Shown: piece by piece, positions 1-6,458 of the stretch
How positions within the stretch are numbered: position 1 is the stretch's first letter
How the letters are laid out: every line of letters begins with the position of its first letter
Origin: Saprospiraceae bacterium
GTDB taxonomy: Bacteria > Bacteroidota > Bacteroidia > Chitinophagales > Saprospiraceae
Reading direction: 5' to 3'
NCBI GenBank assembly: GCA_020850025.1
Contig: JADZFI010000179.1
Location: 1 to 13,210, forward strand
Length of the DNA: 13,210 bases
Program-made: the position numbers and the translations under genes
Notes under the pieces: generated by a model
Told to the model about the DNA's origin: nothing
Databases searched by the model: none
Seen by the model: only the letters and a program-made list of their open reading frames with translations

Positions 1-2
1 CA

Positions 3-290
3 TCGCCACACATACTCAATACCGCGACCAATTTGCTGGGGTTTTGTTTATTCGTGATCACGTCTATTCATCTCACCAACCAGCACAAGGATAATCTGGT
101 GGATGAGTTTGTGTCGATTGTAGCATTACTCCTCGCTATCTCCGCGGTCTTGTCTTTTTCGTCTATAAAAACCAATAATCTGCGCCGGGAGAAACGATTG
201 GAATCTATTGCTGATATACTGTTTATTTCGGCCCTTATTGGCATAGTTGGGATTATTTCGTTTATGGCCGTGGCCTTTTGGCGGAAATGA
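3..290 (+). CDS. Small multi-helix membrane protein, 5'-truncated by window edge
   Basis: The frame is open from the first complete codon (position 3) to a TGA at 288-290, so the true start lies outside the window. A TTG at 33 is not a convincing start, because the hydrophobic stretch NLLGFCLFVITSIHL already spans it. Three hydrophobic segments are visible: that one, FVSIVALLLAISAVLSF, and ILFISALIGIVGIISFMAVAF near the C-terminus. A basic loop (NNLRREKRLE) separates the last two, and the protein ends WRK. I do not recognise the family. The region is AT-rich like the next gene, which is also a small membrane protein on the same strand 155 nt downstream. Both may belong to one accessory or defence locus that continues upstream of the window. 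That link is inference. Confidence 0.6.
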   Translation, partial: SPHILNTATNLLGFCLFVITSIHLTNQHKDNLVDEFVSIVALLLAISAVLSFSSIKTNNLRREKRLESIADILFISALIGIVGIISFMAVAFWRK

Positions 291-445
291 GTCGCTCGTT
301 AAGAGCAGAGACCAAAATGCCCGACAGTACGGTCTGGCGGCATGACAAGTCCCTGCAAATCTTTTTTCAACTACATTTACCGGTCTTTAGGTCTTCCTTC
401 ACCTATTTATTCGTCAAAATCTTCGGCTAATTGCTATTAGTAATT

Positions 446-886
446 ATGGCAAAAACAGATAACAGAATTCAACATTACTGGCATATTATTTCGCATCTGC
501 AGAACCTGATATTGCTTTCCGACAATAAAGTCAACATACTAATCGCTTTGATTGGAGGGTTCTCGGCCATATTCTGGAGCAGTTTTCAGCAACTGCCACG
601 AGAAGCCACTTATATCAAGTATATATACCTTTTAACGTTCATAATAAGTATTATCTGTAGTCTGTTATCACTACTACCCAGAGGGGTACAAAAAATCAAG
701 TTGAACAAATGGGTAAATTCCATTGACAGCGATCATCTTGAAGACTACGCTAATTCCTTGAAATTTTCGATTGATAAAATCAATACTATTTTATTTATCA
801 AAGTGAAACTTTACAGAGTGTCTCTGTTTCAGATGATTCTACAGATCTTGCTGGTTGCCATTGCTATATTATTAGATGCAGCATAA
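446..886 (+). CDS. PycTM-like (DUF5706) small membrane protein, candidate Pycsar-type effector
   Basis: A 146-residue protein starting at the ATG at 446. An in-frame TTG at 431 is less likely as a start. An N-terminal amphipathic segment leads into SLHLQ-like sequence ending in LLSDNKVNILIALIGGFSAI (about residues 23-42), which resembles the 'AD-K-A at the membrane entry' motif that opens PycTM/DUF5706 domains. A second helix (about 61-79) ends in SLLSLLP. A loop follows, then an amphipathic segment (YANSLKFSIDKINTILFIK) and a third helix (FQMILQILLVAIAILL) at the C-terminus. This order (TM, TM ending in Pro, helix with a Lys, TM) is what I recall for PycTM effectors, which depolarise the membrane when a phage-induced cyclase makes cCMP or cUMP. 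No cyclase gene is in the window; it could lie upstream. Codons are AT-rich compared with the genes from 933 on, which suggests transfer. The family call is by pattern only. Confidence 0.5.
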   Translation: MAKTDNRIQHYWHIISHLQNLILLSDNKVNILIALIGGFSAIFWSSFQQLPREATYIKYIYLLTFIISIICSLLSLLPRGVQKIKLNKWVNSIDSDHLEDYANSLKFSIDKINTILFIKVKLYRVSLFQMILQILLVAIAILLDAA

Positions 887-893
887 GCTCGAT

Positions 894-905
894 TTTTGAT
901 CAAAA
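894..905. promoter_or_regulatory. 12-bp perfect palindrome TTTTGATCAAAA upstream of recX
   Basis: The 46-nt spacer between the PycTM-like gene and recX contains the perfect palindrome TTTTGATCAAAA, followed at 904-915 by a second small inverted pair (AACAA-CC-TTGTT). Both end within 30 nt of the recX start, so they could be an operator for a dimeric regulator. A 12-bp palindrome without a loop in AT-rich DNA can also arise by chance. No regulator is identified. Confidence 0.25.
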
Positions 906-932
906 CAACCTTGTTAAGCTCCAATACTATTC

Positions 933-1379
933 ATGTCCATCACCCCCGATCAGGCCTTACAAAAAATGGAGCGCTTTTGCGCTTACCGCGAACGTTGCCC
1001 CAAGGAAGTGCGCAGCAAGCTCAAGGAAATGGGGCTTTCCAGCGCCGATTCCGAGCAGATTTACCAGGTATTGCAGGAGGATAATTTTTTCAACGAAGAA
1101 CGTTTTGCCATGGCCTATGCCGGCGGCAAATTCCGAAACAATTACTGGGGTAAGGTGCGCATCCGGCAGGAGCTGAAAATGCGCGGCATTGCGCCGGAGT
1201 ACATTCGGCAGGCGACAGACGCCATCTCAGAAGAAGAGTACGAGGCATTGATACGCAAGCTCGTTGACAAAAAAATGCAGCAATATGCCGGCGACGACAA
1301 AGCCCGGGATAAAACCATTGCCTCCCTGGTCAGGGGAGGATTTGAACTGGAGCTTGTGTTTCGGATGATGGAACGATGA
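933..1379 (+). CDS. recX: Regulatory protein RecX
   Basis: A 148-residue protein with the RecX architecture of repeated three-helix modules. The first module contains ALQKMERFCAYRERCPKEVRSKL, the second the family hallmark DNFFNEERFAMAYAGGKFR followed by WGKVRIRQELKMRGI, and the third ends in a 'kal-Llrr-GF-' type segment (IASLVRGGFELELVFRMM). RecX binds within the RecA filament groove and limits RecA activity in recombination and the SOS response. The ATG at 933 gives a normal N-terminus and normal family length. No Shine-Dalgarno sequence is seen, as is common in Bacteroidota. It lies 46 nt after the PycTM-like gene. Base composition changes to GC-richer here, so recX probably marks the start of the ancestral chromosome segment. 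Confidence 0.9.
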   Translation: MSITPDQALQKMERFCAYRERCPKEVRSKLKEMGLSSADSEQIYQVLQEDNFFNEERFAMAYAGGKFRNNYWGKVRIRQELKMRGIAPEYIRQATDAISEEEYEALIRKLVDKKMQQYAGDDKARDKTIASLVRGGFELELVFRMMER

Positions 1380-1386
1380 TTGGGGT

Positions 1387-1462
1387 GTTTCGCACAGATG
1401 GTTTCGCACAGATAGTTTCGCACAGATTTTACACAGATTTTATGCACAGATTTTACGCAGAT
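1387..1462. repeat. Short-period array, GTTTCGCACAGAT units (14-nt period)
   Basis: Three copies of GTTTCGCACAGAT start at 1387, 1401 and 1415, exactly 14 nt apart. Three decayed copies follow (ACACAGAT at 1431, GCACAGAT at 1444, CGCAGAT at 1456) separated by T-rich linkers. The array begins 8 nt after the recX stop. It has no coding sense and no spacer diversity of the CRISPR type. The 75 nt between this array and the next one (1463-1537) hold nothing I recognise. Confidence 0.85.
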
Positions 1463-1537
1463 TTTTTTGTATTGATTGCTTTCCTTGTTCCCAGAACATC
1501 CGCGGCATCCCACCCAAAAGCAGTACCTTCGCTGCCC

Positions 1538-1593
1538 GTCCCAAGTCCCAAGTCCCAAGTCCCAAGTCGTAAGTCGCAAATCGTAAGTCGTAC
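1538..1593. repeat. Heptanucleotide array GTCCCAA/GTCGTAA running into the uup start codon
   Basis: Eight uninterrupted 7-nt units: GTCCCAA four times (1538-1565), then GTCGTAA, GTCGCAA, ATCGTAA and GTCGTAC (1566-1593). The ATG of the ABC-F gene follows with no gap, so the whole proximal 5' leader, including the place where a ribosome binding site would be, consists of repeat. Units nearer the gene have diverged more than the distal four, which are identical and so look recently amplified or homogenised. Confidence 0.9.
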
Positions 1594-3462
1594 ATGAACT
1601 TCCTTACCTTAGAGAACGTAACCAAAAGTTACGGTGAAAAAGTCCTTTTCCAAAACATCAGCCTGCACATAGACAAGGGGCAGAAAATCGGGCTGATTGC
1701 CAAGAACGGCACCGGCAAAACCACCTTGATGCGGGTTATTGCAGGTAAGGAAGGTTCTGAGGGCGAGGGCGCAAAGATTACCCTGCGCAAAGACATCCGG
1801 ATCGGCTGGCTGGATCAGGAACCTCAATTTCCGCCAGGTATGGACGTGCTAAGTGCCGTGCTCGACCCCGCCAATCCGCTGGTGCGCGTGGTGCAACGCT
1901 ATGAAAAAGCCCTGCTGCACCCGGAAAACCCGGATGAGCTCAATGAAGCCATCGCCGACATGGACGAGCAAAACGCCTGGACCTTCGAGGCAAAGGTGAA
2001 AGAAACCCTGTTCCGGTTTCGGATGGAGGATTTTGAGCAAAAAGTGGGGAGCCTTTCCGGCGGTCAGCAAAAGCGACTGGCGCTGGTGAAAATCCTGCTC
2101 GACGAGCCGGACTTCCTTATTCTCGACGAGCCTACCAACCACCTCGACATCGAGATGATTGAATGGCTGGAAGAGTACCTGCAGCAGCCCGGCATTACCT
2201 TGTTCATGGTTACGCACGACCGTTATTTTCTGGAAAATGTATGCGACAGCATCATTGAACTGGAAGGCGGGCAACTGCGCCGATACTCCGGCTCTTATGC
2301 CGACTACCTGGAAAAAAAGGCGCTTCGGGAGGAAAATGAGGCCACTACCTACGAGCGCCAGAGTAAACTTCTCAATCGGGAACTGGAATGGGTGCGAAAG
2401 TCGCCTCAGGCACGTACCACCAAGGCCAAAGCCCGCGTGGATGCCTATTTCGACCGGAAGGAAGCGAACGATACGCTGAAGAAGAAAAGTGATGAAATGA
2501 GCATTTCCATCAAGGAAAACTGGTTGGGCAGTAAAATCCTGGAATGCCATAACATCAGCAAATCCTTCGGGACCAAAAAAGTGCTCGATAACTTCACCTA
2601 CAAATTCAAACGCCGGGAGCGGGTGGGTATTGTGGGGCAAAACGGCTCCGGAAAGTCTACCTTTCTTCAAATCATCACCCAAGCACTTGCGCCGGATACC
2701 GGCAAGGTGGTGGTGGGAGAAACCGTCATTTTCGGGCATTACCGGCAGGAAGGCATTCAACTGAATGAAGACAAACGCGTAATAGATGTGATCCGCGATA
2801 TTGCCGATTACATCCCGTTGGAGAAAGGCAAGGAACTTTCGGCCGCCCAATTGCTGGAGCGCTTTTTGTTTTCGCGGCCCCAGCAACAGGTTTATGCCAG
2901 CCAGCTTTCCGGTGGAGAGCGCCGCCGACTTTACCTGCTCACCATCCTGATGAAAAACCCCAACTTCCTGATTCTCGACGAGCCCACGAACGACCTCGAC
3001 GTGCTCACCCTGCAGGTACTGGAAGATTTTCTGGAAGATTATCCGGGCTGCCTGGTGGTGGTAACGCACGACCGCTATTTCATGGATCGGCTGGTAGACC
3101 ACCTGTTTGTGTTTGAAGGCGACGGCAAAATCAAGGACTTCAACGGCACCTATGCCGAATACCGCGCCCTCAAGCGCACCGAAGCAATCGCCAACCGTCC
3201 GCCGTCTACCGTAAGTCGTCCATCGTCTTCCGCAGACAGTGAGCCGGTGGCCGGATTAAGCAACACCGAGCGTAACGAGATGAAGAAACTCGACAAAGAA
3301 ATCGGTGCGCTGGAGAGTCGGAAAAAAGAGATTTTGGCTCGGTTCAATGCTGAAGATCTGGGCGCCGATGAAGCGGCCAAATTGTCTGCAGAGTTGGGAC
3401 AACTGCAGGAAACCCTGGAAATGAAAGAAATGCGCTGGCTGGAACTGGCTGAACGAGCGTAG
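1594..3462 (+). CDS. uup: ABC-F family ATPase, Uup type
   Basis: A 622-residue soluble protein with two ABC domains and no membrane segments. ABC1 has Walker A AKNGTGKT (36-43), signature LSGGQ (154-158) and Walker B ILDEP (176-180). The inter-domain linker has PQARTTKAKARVDAY (271-285). ABC2 has GQNGSGKS (348-355), LSGGE (438-442) and ILDEP (460-464). A C-terminal charged coiled coil (about 557-620) is typical of Uup, whose C-terminal domain binds DNA; ABC-F proteins act on ribosomes, and Uup has also been tied to transposon precise excision and branched DNA intermediates. The first Gly of Walker A1 is Ala, which I recall as common in this subgroup. The start at 1594 fits the family N-terminus (MNFLTLENVTKSYG). 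Residues 535-548 are encoded by a heptanucleotide array (separate entry). A general ABC-F name is certain; the Uup subtype is likely. Confidence 0.9.
   Translation: MNFLTLENVTKSYGEKVLFQNISLHIDKGQKIGLIAKNGTGKTTLMRVIAGKEGSEGEGAKITLRKDIRIGWLDQEPQFPPGMDVLSAVLDPANPLVRVVQRYEKALLHPENPDELNEAIADMDEQNAWTFEAKVKETLFRFRMEDFEQKVGSLSGGQQKRLALVKILLDEPDFLILDEPTNHLDIEMIEWLEEYLQQPGITLFMVTHDRYFLENVCDSIIELEGGQLRRYSGSYADYLEKKALREENEATTYERQSKLLNRELEWVRKSPQARTTKAKARVDAYFDRKEANDTLKKKSDEMSISIKENWLGSKILECHNISKSFGTKKVLDNFTYKFKRRERVGIVGQNGSGKSTFLQIITQALAPDTGKVVVGETVIFGHYRQEGIQLNEDKRVIDVIRDIADYIPLEKGKELSAAQLLERFLFSRPQQQVYASQLSGGERRRLYLLTILMKNPNFLILDEPTNDLDVLTLQVLEDFLEDYPGCLVVVTHDRYFMDRLVDHLFVFEGDGKIKDFNGTYAEYRALKRTEAIANRPPSTVSRPSSSADSEPVAGLSNTERNEMKKLDKEIGALESRKKEILARFNAEDLGADEAAKLSAELGQLQETLEMKEMRWLELAERA
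3196..3236. repeat. In-frame heptanucleotide array inside uup
   Basis: CGTC recurs at 3196, 3203, 3217 and 3224, with CGTA at 3210 and CGCA at 3231, all exactly 7 nt apart, giving units such as CGTCCGC, CGTCTAC, CGTAAGT, CGTCCAT and CGTCTTC. It is translated as RPPSTVSRPSSSAD (residues 535-548), a low-complexity Ser/Pro/Arg linker between ABC2 and the C-terminal coiled coil. The units resemble those of the array just before the uup start and those in the HTTM gene. Confidence 0.75.
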
Positions 3463-3601
3463 TTTTGGACGTTGGACTGTTGGACAATGGACGTTGGACT
3501 TGGACTCGGGGTAATTGATCTTTCCCGCTTCATCGAGCCCAAGTCCAATGTCCATTGTCTAATAGTCCAATGTCCATTGTCCAACAGTCCAACGTCCAAA
3601 A
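3463..3601. repeat. Inverted heptanucleotide array, 38-bp hairpin after uup
   Basis: The uup stop codon is followed at once by units of the type TTGGACG/TTGGACT (3463-3510). After a short centre come inverse units of the type GTCCAAT/GTCCAAC (3541-3601). Positions 3463-3492 and 3572-3601 are exact reverse complements (30 bp). The pairing continues through one G-T wobble (3493/3571) and seven more pairs to 3500/3564, leaving a 63-nt loop that can itself pair in part. On + strand RNA this is a very long hairpin. It is not followed by a U-tract, so it is not a textbook terminator, although it could end or protect the uup transcript. Confidence 0.9.
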
Positions 3602-3637
3602 AAAAGACATTCGGTAAAGCATTCGGCTCAAATACGC

Positions 3638-3645
3638 TACTTTTG
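3638..3645 (+). promoter_or_regulatory. Bacteroidota -7-like element TACTTTTG
   Basis: TACTTTTG fits the Bacteroidota sigma-A -7 consensus TAnnTTTG and lies 20 nt before the ATG of the ATP-grasp gene, which would give a leader of roughly 14 nt. No clear -33 TTTG was found at the usual spacing. It lies just downstream of the long hairpin, consistent with a new transcription unit starting here. Confidence 0.4.
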
Positions 3646-3665
3646 CCCACTTTTTTCAAAAACAC

Positions 3666-4742
3666 ATGCAGGAGCAAGACAACGCCGCACCGAAACCAGC
3701 CAAAAAGCCCGGCTTCTTTGAGAAACTAACCAATTGGGAGCATTGGCCTGCCGAGGTATTATATGCTCCACTCAGCCCGATTTGGCTTTGGTATATGATC
3801 CGGTCTGGGTCGCCGTGGTTTTTCACTTCTTCTAATCCTAATATCGCATTTGGTGGATATGAAGGGGAGGCCAAGACAGACATCTACCCGCTCCTTCCTG
3901 AAGGATATTATCCTCTGACAGTGTTAAATAAACCGGGAGAAGACTTTGCGCTGGTCAAAAGGCGCATTGCCGACTCGGGTCTGGAATACCCGTTCATTGT
4001 CAAGCCTGATGTTGGCAGAAAGGGTTTGTTGTTTCGCAAGATTGACACCGAAGAGCAGTTGTTGGAGTATCATAATTATTGCCCGATCAATTACGTGGCT
4101 CAGGCTTTGGTGGATTTGCCGGTTGAATTGGGGGTTTTTTATGTGCGGCATCCGTCGAAGCAGACCGGTAAAATCACCGGTATTATCCATCGTCAGGCCT
4201 TGGAAGTATATGGCGATGGCCATCATACGCTCCGGGAACTAATAGTGAAGCACCCGTATGCGAGCTTGCGTGCGGAGGAGTTTTTCCGTAAGCATGAAGA
4301 CAAGCTGGATTGGACACCCGAGCCTCAGGAGCGCTATGTACTATCGTATGCGGTGAACCGGAGTCGGGGCGCGCGGTTGAGAAATGTGTCGAACGAGGCG
4401 GACGCCGAGTTAACGGCCTTTTTCGACAAGATCAGTTTGCACAGTGAAGGGTTTTATTGGGGGCGTTACGACATCAAGTGTACGTCTATTGAAGATCTAA
4501 AGAAAGGCGTCAATTTTTCCATTCTGGAGTACAATGGAGCCGGAGCTTCTCCTAGTCACATGTATCACTGCGGGATGAGTATATTTCAAGCCTGGGGAGT
4601 AATATTGTATCACTGGAAGTTGTTGTATGAGGTTTGCGCCTGGAACAACAAACATGGCCATCCATATTGGCCATTTTGGAAAGGCTTGCGTTACCTTCGT
4701 GCTGTGAACAAGCATCTGGCCCTGCTGGATAAGTACGATTAA
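3666..4742 (+). CDS. ATP-grasp ligase-like protein
   Basis: A 358-residue protein with ATP-grasp features. YPFIVKPDVGRKGLLF (108-123) holds the probable ATP-binding Lys113. YVAQALVDLPVELGVFYVRHP (143-163) is a hinge and adenine-pocket-like strand. VYGDGHHTLRELI (181-193) resembles the 'GDG-x-x-T-x-x-ELI' segment of cyanophycin-synthetase and D-Ala-D-Ala-ligase relatives. RYDIK (267-271) and ILEYNGAGASPSHMY (286-300) supply the acidic/Asn Mg-binding residues, E288 and N290. The family makes carboxylate-amine bonds through an acyl phosphate. The substrates here are unknown. A hydrophobic, Trp-rich stretch at about 27-53 may sit at the membrane. It is followed after 20 nt by a LysE-type exporter, suggesting co-transcription. 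The first ATG gives the start. Automated naming as D-Ala-D-Ala ligase would overreach. Confidence 0.75.
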   Translation: MQEQDNAAPKPAKKPGFFEKLTNWEHWPAEVLYAPLSPIWLWYMIRSGSPWFFTSSNPNIAFGGYEGEAKTDIYPLLPEGYYPLTVLNKPGEDFALVKRRIADSGLEYPFIVKPDVGRKGLLFRKIDTEEQLLEYHNYCPINYVAQALVDLPVELGVFYVRHPSKQTGKITGIIHRQALEVYGDGHHTLRELIVKHPYASLRAEEFFRKHEDKLDWTPEPQERYVLSYAVNRSRGARLRNVSNEADAELTAFFDKISLHSEGFYWGRYDIKCTSIEDLKKGVNFSILEYNGAGASPSHMYHCGMSIFQAWGVILYHWKLLYEVCAWNNKHGHPYWPFWKGLRYLRAVNKHLALLDKYD

Positions 4743-4762
4743 CGCCTCCTTCTTGCCTGAAC

Positions 4763-5467
4763 ATGAGAAGTCTGTTCCGCATTTTTTATTACGGAATGTC
4801 CGTCAGCTTTTTTGGCTCGATGGTCATCGGTACCATTGGCCTTTCGGCCATGCAGATCAGCATAACAGAGGGTTGGCGTCCGGCCATCAATTTTTCTCTT
4901 GGAAGTATCGTTGGAGAGGTTATTTATGTGCGGTTGTTACTGGTAGCACTCAACTGGCTGCGGAAGCAGGAGCGCATATTCCGCATCATGGAATGGCTTT
5001 CGGTGCTCATTGTGGCGGTGTTGGCCGTAGGCAGTTTCATAGCCGCGTTAGGGCATCACGATGCCAAGAACGTGTTGCTTTCTCACACCATGCATCGCTT
5101 TTGGCTGGGGTTGAGCATGCGCGCCATCAGTCCGGCTGCCATTCCGTTCTGGCTGGGCTGGAGTTCGGTGTTGTACTCCAAAGGTATTATGCAGCACCGG
5201 AAAGGCTTCTACAACAGTTATTTAATTGGCATCGGCCTGGGCACCCTGGCGGCGCATTGTATTTTTATTTTTGGAGGGAAATTAGTCGTGCAAAAGTTGG
5301 ATGCCAGTCAGGAAGCCATCAATTTCGTGATTGGTTGTGTATTTGCTATCACGGCCATTTTGCAGATTTGGAAGATCATGAAGAAAAAGGATGCGGTGGA
5401 AGTGCTGCACGAAACCGAAAGCATCGAGCCGCCCTCCCCATTTCACGCCGAACCTCCAAAACAATAA
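4763..5467 (+). CDS. LysE-type amino-acid exporter family membrane protein
   Basis: A 234-residue polytopic membrane protein with about six hydrophobic segments, near residues 8-30, 42-66, 77-96, 119-138, 150-174 and 184-205, and a polar C-terminal tail. The first helix with its glycines (FFGSMVIGTIGLSAMQISI), the following GWRPAINFSLGSIVGEVIYV and the mid-protein ISPAAIPFWLGW match the LysE/RhtB layout, in which the N-terminal helix carries small residues and the fourth holds a Pro-rich break. Family members export amino acids or similar small molecules. It starts 20 nt after the ATP-grasp stop, so the two are probably one operon, and a racemase follows 90 nt later. The substrate is not predictable. 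A longer overlapping reading frame in this stretch (4753-5601) is a shadow. Confidence 0.75.
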   Translation: MRSLFRIFYYGMSVSFFGSMVIGTIGLSAMQISITEGWRPAINFSLGSIVGEVIYVRLLLVALNWLRKQERIFRIMEWLSVLIVAVLAVGSFIAALGHHDAKNVLLSHTMHRFWLGLSMRAISPAAIPFWLGWSSVLYSKGIMQHRKGFYNSYLIGIGLGTLAAHCIFIFGGKLVVQKLDASQEAINFVIGCVFAITAILQIWKIMKKKDAVEVLHETESIEPPSPFHAEPPKQ

Positions 5468-5503
5468 GGGTTAGCGGCCTAAGCCATCCCAAACTGAAAG
5501 CCA

Positions 5504-5559
5504 ACTCGCACACTCGCACACTCAGGCACTCGCACACTCAAACACTCGCACACTCATAT
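5504..5559. repeat. Octanucleotide array ACTCGCAC running into the racemase start codon
   Basis: Seven units exactly 8 nt apart (5504, 5512, 5520, 5528, 5536, 5544, 5552). Four are ACTCGCAC; the others are ACTCAGGC, ACTCAAAC and the last, ACTCATAT, which overlaps the ATG at 5558. The pattern ACTCnnnC is held while the middle bases vary. As before uup, the array replaces the ribosome-binding region. Confidence 0.9.
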
Positions 5560-6298
5560 GATCGGTATCGTAGGAGGCATTGGACCCATGGCTGGCGTTG
5601 ATCTGTACCGACAGATCGTAGAGAATACCAATGCCCGAACCGATCAGGAGCACTTGCCGGTACTGCTGGCTTCGTTGCCCAATGAAATTACCGATCGCAC
5701 TTCTTTTTTGTTGGGTAAAACAGTTCAAAACCCGGCTTCTGCTCTGGCTCGGGTGATCATGCTGCTGAACAACGCCGGATGCTCTCACGTGGGTATTGCC
5801 TGCAATACCGCCCATGCACCACAGATATTTGAGCCCATGCAGGAATTGCTTGGCGTCATGGGAGCAAGGGTGGAATTGGTCCACATGATTGAGGAGGTGA
5901 TCCGGGCTATCCTGGACCACCCGGATCAACCCCGGCAGATTGGCATTTTGAGTACTACCGGCACTTATACCACGCGTATTTACCAAAACCGGCTGGAGGC
6001 TGAAGGACTCATTCCCGTCATGCTGGATTACCCTACGCACGAGGCGTTGGTGCAGCGGGCTATTTACGAAATCAAGGCTGCCTCCACCCAGATTCCCCCC
6101 TCTCCTATAAAGCTGATCAATGAAGCCATTGTGTTGTTAAAGAACCAGGGCGCCGAAGCACTGGTACTCGGCTGTACTGAAATCGGAATGGTGGCAGATC
6201 AGCTGGAAATGCTGGAACTGCCTGGATTCAACCCCAACCTTATTCTGGCCAGAACGTTGATTGAGCGGACGTTTCCGATGAAGTTGAAGCGTGGATGA
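5558..6298 (+). CDS. Aspartate/glutamate racemase family protein
   Basis: A 246-residue member of the PLP-independent Asp/Glu racemase superfamily, which interconverts L and D forms by a two-cysteine mechanism. Both catalytic cysteines are present: Cys82 in GIACNTAH (79-86) and Cys206 in VLGCTEIG (203-210). The N-terminus MIGIVGGIGPMAG is the usual first strand and glycine loop, and NPASALARV (58-66) is typical of the aspartate racemase branch (YgeA-like). The length is normal and the start follows the family. It lies 90 nt after the LysE-type exporter with an octanucleotide array between. The neighbouring ATP-grasp protein and exporter suggest the D-amino acid may feed a ligated, exported product; it could equally serve the cell wall. 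Aspartate rather than glutamate is favoured but not proven. Confidence 0.88.
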   Translation: MIGIVGGIGPMAGVDLYRQIVENTNARTDQEHLPVLLASLPNEITDRTSFLLGKTVQNPASALARVIMLLNNAGCSHVGIACNTAHAPQIFEPMQELLGVMGARVELVHMIEEVIRAILDHPDQPRQIGILSTTGTYTTRIYQNRLEAEGLIPVMLDYPTHEALVQRAIYEIKAASTQIPPSPIKLINEAIVLLKNQGAEALVLGCTEIGMVADQLEMLELPGFNPNLILARTLIERTFPMKLKRG

Positions 6299-6458
6299 CG
6301 CGGATTATCGCTTGTTGGTTTTTTCTGACAATCCCCTGACCATTTTTTTGCACACTATGCAGAATAAATCCAGATAAACTTAAGACATTTGCCTCCAGAA
6401 ATTGCAGCAATTCAGCCCCAACTAACCGCTCTTTTGTTACACACAAAATACATCAACC
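6299..6458. other. Spacer before the iron cluster, no array seen
   Basis: This 160-nt spacer separates the racemase from the DUF4856 gene. Unlike most spacers between 1.4 and 9 kb it has no short-period array. It is AT-rich with T-tracts at 6319-6324 and 6343-6349 and probably holds the promoter of the downstream cluster. I searched by eye for TAnnTTTG and for a Fur-like palindrome and found neither convincingly. Confidence 0.4.

Noticed and set aside
1376..1597. Short frames across the recX-uup spacer, both strands
   Set aside because: They are translations of the repeat arrays (HRFYTDFMHRFYADF and the like), with no start context and no homology that I recognise.
1849..3102. 417-residue open frame on the minus strand
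   Set aside because: It mirrors the ABC-F ATPase gene; the plus-strand protein has all ABC motifs, the reverse product has none that I recognise.
3463..3601. Classical intrinsic terminator
   Set aside because: The stem is very long but is followed by an A-run on the plus strand, and on the minus strand also lacks a T-tract after the stem. It was kept as an inverted repeat instead.
4753..5601. 282-residue plus-strand frame overlapping the exporter
   Set aside because: It is out of phase with the LysE-type protein, is rich in His, Arg and Gly, lacks membrane segments and runs through the octanucleotide array.
6361..6400. Fur box before the DUF4856 gene
   Set aside because: AT-rich fragments such as GATAAACTTAAG are present, but no palindrome close to a Fur consensus could be made out by eye.
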